From SIG587 sp045544035 (lineage in GTDB: Bacteria; Bacillota; Clostridia; Oscillospirales; Acutalibacteraceae), in assembly GCA_045544035.1 (NCBI GenBank), contig JAZPYE010000011.1, forward strand, positions 1 to 64,000: DNA of 64,000 bases, given 5' to 3'. Of the stretch, positions 26,601 to 35,148 are shown one piece after another. Numbering within the stretch: position 1 is the first letter of the stretch; each line of letters starts with the position of its first letter. The notes below the pieces were generated by a model. That model saw only the letters and a program-made list of their open reading frames with translations. It did not search any database and was not told the DNA's origin. The position numbers and the translations under genes are program-made.

Positions 26601-27360
26601 CTTTTCTAACTGCGATATAATCGTTATATGCACTTTGGAGAAGCTCATCTTCAAATGCAACATCATCAATAACGGTTAAAAAGGTTGTATGGCGGCAGTG
26701 GTCAGACCAATATGTATCAATCATACGGATTTCGGTGATGGTGGGGTCTCTATGCTCGGATTTAAAGTAATCCTGACAAAATGCAATGTCATCAGCATCC
26801 ATTGCAAGGCCATATTCCTTAACAAATGCTTCAAGACCGCTTCTATCAAGGTTAATAAATCCATCAAGTGTTTTAACTGTTGTAGGTATTTCGTAATTTG
26901 CTTTAAGTGTGTCATACTTTTCCATTGTTGCTTCTCTTGCTTCAACGGGGTTGATAACATACTTTTTAATTTCGGCAATTTCAGTTTCCCTCAATTCGCC
27001 ATAAAGGGCATAAACCTTTGCAGAGCGAACTGTTGGGCGTTCACCTTGAGAGATAATCTGAATGCACTGCGCGGCAGAATCGGCGCGCTGGTCGAACTGA
27101 CCGGGCAAAAACTCAACGGCAAAAACAGTGGCGCCATCAAGAGAAATCTCTTTACTTGCAATATCAAGCTGGGGCTCTGAGAAAACGGTCTTAACGGCGT
27201 AATCAAAAAGCTCTTCGGTAATGTTTTCGGCATCGTAACGATTGATAACGCGAACATCCTTGAGTGTTGTGATACCAAGGAGCGTGTTGGCATCGTTTAA
27301 AAGCGCTTTTGCTTCATTTGCAAGTTCTTTTTTCTTTTCAACAAAAATGCGATATACCAT
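23671..27360 (-). CDS. purL: Phosphoribosylformylglycinamidine synthase, single-chain
   Basis: A 1229-residue FGAM synthase fusing the synthetase and glutaminase parts. N-terminal and FGAM-specific domains (DTYWSDHCRHTTF) are followed by two AIRS-like halves (FKNETHNHPTEIEPFGGAAT). The class-I glutaminase starts near residue 965 with 'KPKILIPAFPGTNCEFDSA' and has the nucleophile Cys1070 (GICNGF) and catalytic His/Glu in GHSERI. It is slightly shorter than the proteobacterial form. Fourth pathway step; internal to the operon. Confidence 0.97.
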   Translation of the reverse strand: MVYRIFVEKKKELANEAKALLNDANTLLGITTLKDVRVINRYDAENITEELFDYAVKTVFSEPQLDIASKEISLDGATVFAVEFLPGQFDQRADSAAQCIQIISQGERPTVRSAKVYALYGELRETEIAEIKKYVINPVEAREATMEKYDTLKANYEIPTTVKTLDGFINLDRSGLEAFVKEYGLAMDADDIAFCQDYFKSEHRDPTITEIRMIDTYWSDHCRHTTFLTVIDDVAFEDELLQSAYNDYIAVRKELGRTKPICLMDLATIAVKHLRANGKLDKLDESEEINACTVKMDVEVDGVKEPWLLLFKNETHNHPTEIEPFGGAATCIGGAIRDPLSGRAYVYGAMRVTGAADPLKPVSETIKGKLPQRKIVTTAAAGYSSYGNQIGLATGIVDEIYHPGYAAKRMEIGAVIAAAPAENVRREVPAPGDIVILLGGSTGRDGCGGATGSSKSHTVSSIETCGAEVQKGNAPEERKLQRLFRNKEATLMIKRCNDFGAGGVSVAIGELADGLEIDLNAVPKKYDGLDGTELAISESQERMAVVVEKENVEKFLKLAGEENLQACPVAVIKAEPRLVMNWNGKKIVDISREFLNSNGADKHIKITPAAPAIKEKEIVGGFGENLKKMADDLNICSKRGLSERFDSTIGAGTVLMPFGGKNQLTPIQAMVQKISVEKKHTDNCSFMSWGYNPFITEQSPYHGAYLAVVESVSKLIATGASFEDVYLTFQEYFEHPGKDGKRWGKPLAALLGAFKAQMELGIGSIGGKDSMSGSFEDLDVPPTLVSFAVTTGKTSDVISNEFKKSGNKVIKLSPEMDANGLPVTASLIDLFNTVTTLMRDGQVLSCYALGLGGIAEAVMKMAMGNGFGFDFSSTLTLKDIFGYSYGSFVLEVTNDVALGTVVGTVTNKEYISYNDEKVCINELLSVYENKLESVYSCNIKNTAKNTQNFNFSSSERVTPAIKVAKPKILIPAFPGTNCEFDSAKAVRDAGAEPEIVVINNLSAAGIGRSVETFANKLKDAQMIFIPGGFSGGDEPDGSGKFITAFFRNAQIKEGVSDLLDNRDGLMCGICNGFQALIKLGLVPYGKIIDTDENCPTLTYNTISRHQSRIVYTRVASNKSPWLADTNVGDVFAVPISHGEGRFLASEELVKQLAANGQIATQYVDLNGNATADIHFNPNDSICAIEGITSPDGRVFGKMGHSERIGAGLYKNVPGNYDIGMFKAAVKYFK

Positions 27361-27365
27361 TTTTA

Positions 27366-28637
27366 CTATTTCTCCTCCAAAGCTTTAAGTGCGCGTTTGC
27401 CGATGTCACTGCGATAAAACGCATTTGCAAACTCAATTTCTTTAACCTTTTCATAGGCACCGCTTATTGCGGTTTTTAAATCCTCGGCAATGGCGGTAAC
27501 ACCCAGCACTCGACCGCCGTTTGTAGTCATCTTGCCATCCTTATTTGCAGCACCTGCAACAAAGGTGTCATTTTTAACCGATTCGCCTATTTTAAGTTCA
27601 TATCCTTTTTCGTAGGCCTCGGGATAACCCTTTGAAGCCATAATAACACAGCAGGCGCTTTTCTCACTGAACTCAACCTTGATGTCTTTAAGCGTGCCGT
27701 TTGTTACTGCCATCATAACAGTTAAAAGGTCGGTTTTTAAAAGGGGTAAAACAACCTGAGTTTCGGGATCACCAAAGCGGCAGTTATATTCAATAACCTT
27801 AGGGCCATTTGAAGTTAGCATAAGTCCAAAATAAAGGCAGCCCTTAAAGGTTCTTCCCTCTTTGTTCATTGCATCCATTGTGGGCAAAAAAATTGTTTTC
27901 ATGCACTCATCGGCAATGTCTTTAGTGTAATAAGGGTTGGGGGCAACAGTTCCCATACCGCCTGTATTTAGGCCTGTATCGTTATCCCCTGCTCTTTTGT
28001 GGTCCATTGAGGATACCATTGGAACAAGAGTTTCGCCATCGGTAAAGGCAAGCACCGAAACCTCGGGGCCTGTTAAAAACTCTTCAATGACAATGTTATC
28101 TCCGCTTTTACCAAAAACTTTGTCCTCCATCATTGAACGAACGGCAGCCTTAGCCTCTTCCCTTGTCATAGCAATAATAACACCCTTGCCGAGGGCAAGT
28201 CCATCAGCCTTAATAACGGTGGGAACAGGGGCAGTTTCAAGGTACTCCAGTGCCTTTTCCATATCGTTAAACACTTCATATGCTGCGGTGGGAATGGAAT
28301 ATTTTTTCATAAGATTTTTAGAAAAAACCTTACTGCCTTCAATAATTGCCGCATTTGCCTTGGGACCAAAGCAAGGAATTCCTCTTTCTTCCAGGGCATC
28401 AACAGCGCCCAACACGAGCGGATCATCTGGTGCAACAACGGCATAATCAATTTTATTATCGCAGGCAAACTGAGTGATTTTGTCGATTTCCTTTGCACCG
28501 ATATTTACGCAAACAGCATCCTCGCTCATTCCGGCGTTGCCGGGAAGGGCGAAAATCTGCTCAACAGTCTTATTTTCCTTGATTTTTTTAATAATGGCGT
28601 GTTCTCTGCCGCCGCCACCTACAACTAAAACCTTCAT
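27366..28637 (-). CDS. purD: Phosphoribosylamine-glycine ligase (GAR synthetase)
   Basis: A 423-residue ATP-grasp enzyme, second step of purine synthesis, joining phosphoribosylamine to glycine. It begins MKVLVVGGGGREHAII, has ADGLALGKGV and GPEVSVLAFTDG in the ATP-grasp domain and the CRFGDPETQ metal and substrate motif. Length normal. It lies between the AICAR transformylase gene and purL. Confidence 0.97.
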   Translation of the reverse strand: MKVLVVGGGGREHAIIKKIKENKTVEQIFALPGNAGMSEDAVCVNIGAKEIDKITQFACDNKIDYAVVAPDDPLVLGAVDALEERGIPCFGPKANAAIIEGSKVFSKNLMKKYSIPTAAYEVFNDMEKALEYLETAPVPTVIKADGLALGKGVIIAMTREEAKAAVRSMMEDKVFGKSGDNIVIEEFLTGPEVSVLAFTDGETLVPMVSSMDHKRAGDNDTGLNTGGMGTVAPNPYYTKDIADECMKTIFLPTMDAMNKEGRTFKGCLYFGLMLTSNGPKVIEYNCRFGDPETQVVLPLLKTDLLTVMMAVTNGTLKDIKVEFSEKSACCVIMASKGYPEAYEKGYELKIGESVKNDTFVAGAANKDGKMTTNGGRVLGVTAIAEDLKTAISGAYEKVKEIEFANAFYRSDIGKRALKALEEK

Positions 28638-28654
28638 TTAAAAATCTCCAAAAA

Positions 28655-29839
28655 TTAGTGATGGAAAAGGCGCATTCCTGTGAATGCCATTGACATTCCG
28701 TACTTATTGCAGCAGTTAATGACAATATCATCGCGAATGGAGCCACCGGGCTCTGCAATGTAGGAAACACCGCTCTTTTTGGCTCTTTCAATGTTATCAT
28801 CGAACGGGAAAAATGCATCGGAGCCAAGGGCAACACCCGTGATGGTATCAAGATAGGCTCTTTGTTCTTCGCGAGTGAAAGGCTCAGGGCGAACGGTAAA
28901 ATACTTTTGCCAGTTGCCATCTGCGCAAACATCCTCTTCGTTTTGGTTGATATATCCATCAATAACATTATCTCTGTCAGGACGACCTAAAGTATCTTTA
29001 AAGGGCAGATTTAAAACCTTATCGTGTTGGCGAAGCTGCCAGGTGTCAGCCTTGCCGCCTGCAAGACGAGTGCAATGAACACGTGACTGCTGACCGGCTC
29101 CTACACCGATTGCCTGACCATCAACCGCATAGCAAACGGAGTTTGACTGTGTGTATTTGAGGGTAATAAGTGCAACAATAAGGTCACGCACAGCGCTTTC
29201 GGGCATATCCTTTTTCTCGGTTACAATGTTAGAAAGAAGCTCACGGTTAATTTTAAACTCGTTTCTTCCCTGTTCAAAGGTAATGCCATAAACCTGCTTA
29301 TGTTCGGTTGGTGCAGGAACATAGTCGGGGTCAATTTTAACTATATTATAGGTGCCCTTTCTCTTGGATTTTAAAATTTCAAGAGCCTCGGGCTCGTAGC
29401 CGGGGGCAATAACGCCATCAGAAACCTCACGCTTAATAAGGTTTGCAGTTGCAACATCGCAAACATCAGAGAGCGCTACCCAGTCGCCAAAGGAGCACAT
29501 ACGGTCGGTTCCGCGGGCTCTGGCATAAGCACAGGCAAGGGGTGACTCATCAAGGCCAGGGATGTCATCAACAAAGCAAGCCTTTTTAAGCTTATCGGAA
29601 AGGGGTAAGCCGATAGCAGCCGAGGTGGGGCTAACGTGCTTAAAAGAGGTAACAGCAGGCATACCGAGTGCCTCCTTAAGCTCTTTTACAAGCTGCCAGG
29701 AGTTAAAGGCGTCGAGGAAGTTAATAAAACCGGGTCTGCCGTTTAAAATTTCAATGGGCAGCTCGCTTCCATCGTGCATAAAAATTTTTGCAGGCTTTTG
29801 GTTAGGGTTACAGCCGTATTTAAGTTCAAATTCTTTCAT
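28655..29839 (-). CDS. AICAR transformylase (formyltransferase domain only)
   Basis: About 394 residues covering just the formyltransferase half of PurH; the MGS-like IMP cyclohydrolase half is absent. Recognisable segments are 'KYGCNPNQKPAKIF', TSFKHVSPTSAAIG and 'YTQSNSVCYAVDGQAIGVG' with the KH and H catalytic pattern. It transfers a formyl group from 10-formyl-THF to AICAR. The adjacent PurO-like gene supplies the missing cyclohydrolase. The ATG at 29839 follows GGAG; the longer frame would need a TTG start. Confidence 0.92.
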   Translation of the reverse strand: MKEFELKYGCNPNQKPAKIFMHDGSELPIEILNGRPGFINFLDAFNSWQLVKELKEALGMPAVTSFKHVSPTSAAIGLPLSDKLKKACFVDDIPGLDESPLACAYARARGTDRMCSFGDWVALSDVCDVATANLIKREVSDGVIAPGYEPEALEILKSKRKGTYNIVKIDPDYVPAPTEHKQVYGITFEQGRNEFKINRELLSNIVTEKKDMPESAVRDLIVALITLKYTQSNSVCYAVDGQAIGVGAGQQSRVHCTRLAGGKADTWQLRQHDKVLNLPFKDTLGRPDRDNVIDGYINQNEEDVCADGNWQKYFTVRPEPFTREEQRAYLDTITGVALGSDAFFPFDDNIERAKKSGVSYIAEPGGSIRDDIVINCCNKYGMSMAFTGMRLFHH

Positions 29840-29854
29840 TTTCTTTAACTCCAA

Positions 29855-30571
29855 TTATTTATTTTTGTTAACAACTCTGGTTTCACTCTCGCCTGTTTCG
29901 ATATCAATATATCTTACAAAAAGGGAAACCTTGTTATCTTCATTTAGGTTATTCCAAATAAGGTCGGTTAGTTCATCAATGGAAACATCGGGAAGTTCTA
30001 ATGTTTTAGGCTCTCCCTCAAAGGAAGGCAGCGGATTTCCATCGCCGTTATAGGTGTGGATAAACTTAGCTTTGCCTGGAATAGGATTTGAATAAGCGTA
30101 TGTAAATCTTTCGCAAGAGGAATCATCGCCCTCAGCAGATTTTAAAATTGACATTGCAAAATTCATTCCATCAGCCTCGCGGCGAATGATGCCCGAAATG
30201 CGGGGTGTGAAATTAGGCTTATCATCCTCAAATTCGCGGGTGCGAAGAGCCTGCTCAAAGGTCATCTGCTTGTCCATAAGGTCATAAATAGTGTCGGTTT
30301 GGTCACCGTTAGTAACAATTGTTTTATTACCAAGCACGCGAACAGGATAATAAATTATAAGATGAGGGTCGGTCATTTTGGATTCATCAAAAGCCTTTGT
30401 TCTCATGGCATCGCCTTCAAGCACAAAAACGCGGTTGCGGCTGTTTTCGCTTCTGCCCATAATAAAATAGGCAGTTACCGCCTTTTTAGAATCAGCACTT
30501 TTTCCGATTATGATACCTCTGCCATGATAGGCCAATGAATTTAATTCGTTTTTGATAGTTGAAACCTTCAT
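29855..30571 (-). CDS. purO: PurO-like IMP cyclohydrolase
   Basis: A 238-residue protein of the IMP_cyclohyd family known from archaeal PurO, closing FAICAR to IMP. It shows YHGRGIIIGKSADSKKAVTAYFIMGRSENSRN, quoted here only in part as YHGRGIIIG and YFIMGRSENSRNR, plus NGDQTDTIYDLM, all typical. In most bacteria this reaction is done by the N-terminal half of PurH, which is missing here. It lies directly between purN and the AICAR transformylase gene. Confidence 0.85.
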   Translation of the reverse strand: MKVSTIKNELNSLAYHGRGIIIGKSADSKKAVTAYFIMGRSENSRNRVFVLEGDAMRTKAFDESKMTDPHLIIYYPVRVLGNKTIVTNGDQTDTIYDLMDKQMTFEQALRTREFEDDKPNFTPRISGIIRREADGMNFAMSILKSAEGDDSSCERFTYAYSNPIPGKAKFIHTYNGDGNPLPSFEGEPKTLELPDVSIDELTDLIWNNLNEDNKVSLFVRYIDIETGESETRVVNKNK

Positions 30572-31177
30572 TTATTTTTCCTCACCTTTTAAAATTTCTT
30601 TACAAACCATTTCGCAGGCCTCGGGCAAAATTTTCCATTCGGCCTGTTCCATAACTCTTTTTTGCAAAACCTCGGGGGTGTCCCCTTCTTTTATTTCAAC
30701 AGCCTTTTGTAAAATAATCTTGCCGCCATCGGGAATTTCATTGACAAAATGCACCGTAGCACCTGTTACACGAACTCCGTAGTTAAGAGCAGCCTCGTGA
30801 ACTCGAAGACCATAAAAACCTTCGCCGCAAAAGGATGGAATAAGTGACGGATGAACGTTTATAATGCGGTTTTCAAAATGTCTTGTAAACCTTTCCGATA
30901 AAATGCACATAAAGCCTGCAAGAACAATTATATCGATTTTCTCGCTGTCAAGTTTTTCTATTAGCTGTTCCTCAAAGAAAGGGTTGCCCTTCTTTTCAAT
31001 AACCGCCGTTTTTATATTGGCATTTGCGGCACGAGTCAGAGCATAAGCATCGCTTTTATTAGAAACAACAAGGGAAATCTCGCCGCTTTTAATAATTCCA
31101 TTTTTCTGTGCATCAATCAGCGCCTGCAAATTTGTGCCGCCACCTGAAACAAGAACGGCAATACGGGCATGAAGCAT
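30572..31177 (-). CDS. purN: GAR transformylase
   Basis: A 201-residue phosphoribosylglycinamide formyltransferase using 10-formyl-THF, third step of purine synthesis. It has VLVSGGGTNLQAL at the N-terminus and the catalytic INVHPSLIPSF with His, then the downstream Asp near 'DGGKIILQKAV'. It lies just before the purO-like gene. Confidence 0.95.
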   Translation of the reverse strand: MLHARIAVLVSGGGTNLQALIDAQKNGIIKSGEISLVVSNKSDAYALTRAANANIKTAVIEKKGNPFFEEQLIEKLDSEKIDIIVLAGFMCILSERFTRHFENRIINVHPSLIPSFCGEGFYGLRVHEAALNYGVRVTGATVHFVNEIPDGGKIILQKAVEIKEGDTPEVLQKRVMEQAEWKILPEACEMVCKEILKGEEK

Positions 31178-31200
31178 AATTACACCACCGAGTTTATGTT

Positions 31201-32244
31201 TTATTCTAAAATAACGCCCTCATCGCTCTTAACGATGCTACCTAGGATATATGCTGTTTCGCCGTTTGTATTAAGAATTTCAACTGCCTTTTCGGCATCT
31301 GCGGCGGGAACTACAACACTCATACCAACACCCATATTAAAGGTGTTATACATATCGCGTTCGGGGATGTTTCCAACCTTTGCAATAAGGTTAAAAATAG
31401 GAAGCACGCGAACATCACTCTTCTTAATTTTAGCTGAAAAACCATCAGGCAGGCTTCTCGGAATATTTTCATAGAAGCCGCCGCCTGTAATATGAGAAAC
31501 AGCCTTAACCTCAACCTCGCTCATTAAAGCAAGCATAGATTTAACATAGATTTTGGTAGGTGTTAAAAGCGTTTCGCCAAGTGTTTTTCCACCAAGCTCA
31601 TCCTTATAACCGTTAAGGTCGACCGATTCAATATCAAATACCTTTCGAACTAAAGAAAAACCGTTTGAATGAACACCGGTTGAAGCCAGAGCAATAATTG
31701 CATCGCCTTCGGCAACCTTTTTATTATCAAGCATTTTCTTTTTATCAACAATGCCGGTGCAATAGCCTGCAAGGTCATAATCCTCCTCAGGCATAAGACC
31801 GGGGTGTTCTGCAGTTTCTCCACCGATAAGAGCACAGCCTGCCTGAACACAGCCCTCAGCTACACCGCCAACAATATCGGCGATTTTTTCGGGATAGTTT
31901 TTGCCGCAAGCAATGTAATCAAGGAAGAAAAGCGGCTTTGCTCCGCAGCAAATAATATCATTAACGCACATTGCAACAGCATCAATACCTATAGTATCGT
32001 GCTTATTTAGAAGCTGAGCTAGTTTAACCTTGGTGCCGCAGCCATCGGTTCCCGCAACGAGAACGGGCTCTTCAATACCCTCAAGATTAAGACCAAAGCA
32101 ACCGCCGAAGCCGCCAACGTCATCAAGGCAGCCCTCGTTTTTGGTGCGGGCAATATGTTTTTTCATCAGTTCAACCGACTTATAACCTGCGGTGATATCA
32201 ACACCTGCGGCTGCATAGCTGTCAGATTTAGATTTGTTATGCAT
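31201..32244 (-). CDS. purM: AIR synthetase
   Basis: A 347-residue phosphoribosylformylglycinamidine cyclo-ligase, fifth pathway step, making AIR in an ATP-dependent reaction. Signatures include SYAAAGVDITAGYKSVELMK, GTDGCGTKVKLA, 'ALIGGETAEHPG' and HITGGGFYENIPR. Normal length. It follows purF by 6 bases. Confidence 0.97.
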   Translation of the reverse strand: MHNKSKSDSYAAAGVDITAGYKSVELMKKHIARTKNEGCLDDVGGFGGCFGLNLEGIEEPVLVAGTDGCGTKVKLAQLLNKHDTIGIDAVAMCVNDIICCGAKPLFFLDYIACGKNYPEKIADIVGGVAEGCVQAGCALIGGETAEHPGLMPEEDYDLAGYCTGIVDKKKMLDNKKVAEGDAIIALASTGVHSNGFSLVRKVFDIESVDLNGYKDELGGKTLGETLLTPTKIYVKSMLALMSEVEVKAVSHITGGGFYENIPRSLPDGFSAKIKKSDVRVLPIFNLIAKVGNIPERDMYNTFNMGVGMSVVVPAADAEKAVEILNTNGETAYILGSIVKSDEGVILE

Positions 32245-32250
32245 AATTTT

Positions 32251-33675
32251 TTATTCCTTTCCGTTCCAGCAATAGGTGCAAAGTTCGCATTCATCAATAC
32301 CAATTGCATTTATGATACCCTCAAGGGTCTGGAATTCAAGAGAAGCAAAATTGAATTTTTCAGCAATAGCTTTTCTGAGTTTCTGACCGCGTTCGGTGGA
32401 AGAATCGGTATATTCATCAATGTGATTAAATCCATCTTCGCCCTCAAGCTCAAGAATAACTCTGCGAGCAATAAGCTCGTTATCGTTTGTAGCGCGGGAG
32501 AAATTTAGATATTTGCAAGCGTACATAATAGGAGGACAAGCCGAGCGCATATGCACCTCTTTGGCGCCGTTATCATAAAGAAAATCAACCGTTTCCTTAA
32601 GCTGTGTTCCGCGAACAATGGAATCATCTACAAAAAGCAGTTTTTTATCCTTAATAAAATCGTGAACGGGGATTTGCTTCATTTTCGCTACCCTATTACG
32701 CTCAGTCTGACTTGCAGGAATAAAGCTTCTTGACCAGGTTGGTGTGTACTTAATGAAGGCGCGGGCGTAAGGAGTGTGACTTGCATTAGCATATCCAATG
32801 GCATGAGGAATGCCCGAATCAGGCACGCCGCCTACATAATCAATATCCTTTGAAAGACATTGTTTTGCATCATTTTCTGCCATTATTGCACCGTTTTTGA
32901 AACGCATCATTTCTACATTGACACCCTCATAGGTTGAGGTAGGATAGCCATAATAGCTCCAAAGGAATGAGCAAATTCGCTTTTTCTTTCCCGGCGCCGC
33001 CAGCTGTTCGCAGGAATCGGCAGTGATTTCAACGATTTCACCGGGGCCTAGCTCTTTAACATCGGCATAGCCCAGCTTCATTGAAGCAAAGGATTCAAAG
33101 GTAACACAGTAGCCTTTTTCATTTTTGCCTACAAGGATAGGAAGCCTACCAAGGCGGTCTCTAGCGGCAATGACTGCACCATCATCCTTTAAAATAAGAA
33201 TATTAGCACTGCCCTTAATTTCCTTTTGCGCAAATTTGATGCCGTCAACAAAATCACTTTTCTGATTGATAAGAGCGGCAACAAGCTCGGTGCTGTTAAC
33301 AGCGCCACCTGTCATTGCGCAAAAATGACCACCGCTGAAAGAAAGAAAATTATCAATCAGCTGTTTTGCATTTGTTACTGCACCAATAACGCAAATAGCA
33401 TAGGTGCCGAGGTTTGAACTGATAATGAGGGGCTGGGGGTCAAAGTCGCTTATGCAACCAATTGCCGATGTGCCCTGCATTTCATCAAAAACCTTTTCAA
33501 ATTTTGTTCTGAAAGGTGAATTTTGAATGTTGTGTATTTCTCTTTGTAAGCCAAGTTCCTTGTCCCAAGCGGCAATACCACCGCGACGAGTACCGAGATG
33601 TGAATGATAATCAGTGCCGAAGAAAACATCGGCAATGGCATCACTATGGCTTACAACACCGAAAAAACCGCCCAT
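32251..33675 (-). CDS. purF: PurF-like amidophosphoribosyltransferase lacking the catalytic Cys
   Basis: A 474-residue protein in the purF position. The C-terminal phosphoribosyltransferase half is intact, with the PRPP loop LLFVDDSIVRGTQLKET, and it ends in CELCTYCW. The N-terminal glutaminase half starts MGGFFGVVSHSD, where functional enzymes expose Cys1 after MC; Cys is replaced by Gly. The HNGNL oxyanion motif reads IGAVTNAKQL and the Asp segment reads NSTELVAALI. Glutamine hydrolysis is therefore doubtful and ammonia use possible. The ribosome site GGAG is 8 bases upstream, leaving no alternative start that adds a Cys. Confidence 0.85.
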   Translation of the reverse strand: MGGFFGVVSHSDAIADVFFGTDYHSHLGTRRGGIAAWDKELGLQREIHNIQNSPFRTKFEKVFDEMQGTSAIGCISDFDPQPLIISSNLGTYAICVIGAVTNAKQLIDNFLSFSGGHFCAMTGGAVNSTELVAALINQKSDFVDGIKFAQKEIKGSANILILKDDGAVIAARDRLGRLPILVGKNEKGYCVTFESFASMKLGYADVKELGPGEIVEITADSCEQLAAPGKKKRICSFLWSYYGYPTSTYEGVNVEMMRFKNGAIMAENDAKQCLSKDIDYVGGVPDSGIPHAIGYANASHTPYARAFIKYTPTWSRSFIPASQTERNRVAKMKQIPVHDFIKDKKLLFVDDSIVRGTQLKETVDFLYDNGAKEVHMRSACPPIMYACKYLNFSRATNDNELIARRVILELEGEDGFNHIDEYTDSSTERGQKLRKAIAEKFNFASLEFQTLEGIINAIGIDECELCTYCWNGKE

Positions 33676-33695
33676 TTAGTTTACTCCTTTAAAAA

Positions 33696-34382
33696 TTATG
33701 CGAAGAAAAGTTTAGAAAGTGTCATTGGATCAATATATTCGCCATTCTTATAAACGCGCATATTACCCGATGCGATTTCATCAATGAGCATTACATCACC
33801 GTTAGCATCATAACCAAACTCGAACTTAATGTCATAAAGGTCGAGGCCCTTTTCTTTAAGGTCATCAGCAACGATTTTTGTAATCTTACGGGTCATATCC
33901 TTAATGTCATCATACTGTTTTTCTGTCATAACACCGATGGCAACAAGACCATCCTTGGTGATAAGCGGGTCGCCCTTTGCATCATCCTTAAGAGTAGTCT
34001 CAACATAAGCATCCAGGTCAGCACCATCTTCAATGTAAGCACCATAGCGACGGATAAAGCTACCAACAGCTTTATAGCGGCAGATAACCTCAAGACCGTG
34101 TCCGAAAACCTTTGCCTTTAAAACCTCCATTGTGGTGTTTTCAAGATCAGCATTAACATAGTGAGTTTTAATGCCTGCGGCATTAATTTTCTCAAAGAAA
34201 TAAATTGACATACGAAGGTTAACATCGCCAACACCATCAATTGTAAGACCTACTGAATTTTCACCGGGGTCAAAAACGCCATCTTTACCGGTGCAATCAT
34301 CCTTGAATTTTAAAAGGCAGTTGCCGTTGTCAAGTGCGAATACATCCTTTGTTTTTCCTCTGTAAAGCAATTTGTTTTCCAT
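33696..34382 (-). CDS. purC: SAICAR synthetase
   Basis: A 228-residue phosphoribosylaminoimidazole-succinocarboxamide synthase. It begins MENKLLYRGKTKDVFALDNG, the ATP-loop of the family, and has the C-terminal LYDIKFEFGYD and DEIASGNMRVY active-site motifs. It joins aspartate to CAIR. Second gene of the operon after purE. Confidence 0.97.
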   Translation of the reverse strand: MENKLLYRGKTKDVFALDNGNCLLKFKDDCTGKDGVFDPGENSVGLTIDGVGDVNLRMSIYFFEKINAAGIKTHYVNADLENTTMEVLKAKVFGHGLEVICRYKAVGSFIRRYGAYIEDGADLDAYVETTLKDDAKGDPLITKDGLVAIGVMTEKQYDDIKDMTRKITKIVADDLKEKGLDLYDIKFEFGYDANGDVMLIDEIASGNMRVYKNGEYIDPMTLSKLFFA

Positions 34383-34415
34383 AACTTTTTCTCCTCTTTT
34401 TTAAAGAATTGTTTA

Positions 34416-34892
34416 TTACAATGCGGCGTCTTTAGCGAGAACGTCGTTCGCATCATTAATTCGTTTTACATTAAGTTTTTCGGCAAGTTTTTTATCCTCA
34501 ACCGCTAAAATTTGTGCGCAAAGAATTGCGGCGTTGGCTCCCCCGCCAACGGCAACGGTTGCAACGGGAATGCCTGAAGGCATTTGAACAGTGGAAAGAA
34601 GCGCATCAAGGCCGCCGAGACCGCCGCTGCTGCAAGGAATTCCAACAACGGGCAGGGTTGTGTTAGCGGCAATGGCGCCTGCCAAATGAGCTGCCATTCC
34701 TGCGGCGGCAATAATGACGCCAAAACCGTTTTCACGGGCGTGGCAAGCAAAATCTCTTGCCTGCTCGGGTGTGCGGTGGGCAGAATAAATATGTACTTCA
34801 TAGGGGATCCCGAAATCTTTTAAGACACCGATTGCCTTTTCTACGATAGGCATATCGGAATCGCTTCCCATAACAATGCCGACTTTTTTCAT
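34416..34892 (-). CDS. purE: N5-carboxyaminoimidazole ribonucleotide mutase (PurE)
   Basis: A 158-residue enzyme producing CAIR. The ATG at 34892 follows TGGAGG by 8 bases and gives the normal N-terminus MKKVGIVMGSDSDMP; the catalytic YSAHRTPEQA follows. An earlier frame start at 34937 lies inside the leader terminator and is rejected. No purK was found in the window. First gene of the operon behind the ZTP riboswitch. Confidence 0.95.
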   Translation of the reverse strand: MKKVGIVMGSDSDMPIVEKAIGVLKDFGIPYEVHIYSAHRTPEQARDFACHARENGFGVIIAAAGMAAHLAGAIAANTTLPVVGIPCSSGGLGGLDALLSTVQMPSGIPVATVAVGGGANAAILCAQILAVEDKKLAEKLNVKRINDANDVLAKDAAL

Positions 34893-34904
34893 TATTCTAA
34901 CCTC

Positions 34905-35043
34905 CAAAAAAATTAAAATGGGCATATTTGAACTCACTGTTTGAGTTTAAATATGCCCAGACGGTCGACTGAAAGGGTTTTTAAGCCCAAACTTCCCTGC
35001 TCCATGTGGTGCTCCACTTAAATCCGTCAGTCACAGGGACTAG
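34905..35043 (-). promoter_or_regulatory. ZTP (pfl) riboswitch with terminator, purE leader
   Basis: Minus-strand leader with the pfl motif: a first domain around GTGACTGACGG and GTGGAGCACCACATGGAGC, and the second conserved element CCGTCTGGGC overlapping the 5' arm of a terminator. The terminator (34919-34959) has an 11-bp outer stem TGGGCATATTT with its complement, a 1-nt bulge on each side, then a 5-bp stem; a T-rich stretch (34918-34905) follows. ZTP/ZMP signals folate and purine shortage; ligand binding should release readthrough into purE to fhs. Confidence 0.88.
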
Positions 35044-35052
35044 ATATTGTGT
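35037..35052 (-). promoter_or_regulatory. NrdR-like box in the purE promoter region
   Basis: Minus-strand ACACAATATCTAGTCC matches the NrdR consensus at 14 of 16 positions and shares a 17-mer with the nrdD upstream region. It lies between the promoter and the riboswitch aptamer; the last bases are also part of the aptamer start. Confidence 0.45.
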
Positions 35053-35065
35053 TTTCAATGGAATA

Positions 35066-35094
35066 ATTATAGCATATAGATGGTTTTGTGTCAA
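35066..35094 (-). promoter_or_regulatory. Purine operon promoter
   Basis: Minus strand TTGACA (35094-35089), 17-bp spacer, TATAAT (35071-35066); start of transcription expected near 35059. Confidence 0.85.
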
Positions 35095-35148
35095 GGCGCT
35101 AATTGTTACATTTTGCCGCAAAAAATCGAATTTTATTGTGCAAAAAAA

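Noticed and set aside
34893..34937. Longer N-terminus of PurE
   Set aside because: It falls inside the riboswitch terminator and the T-tract; the normal MKKVGIVMG start follows TGGAGG.
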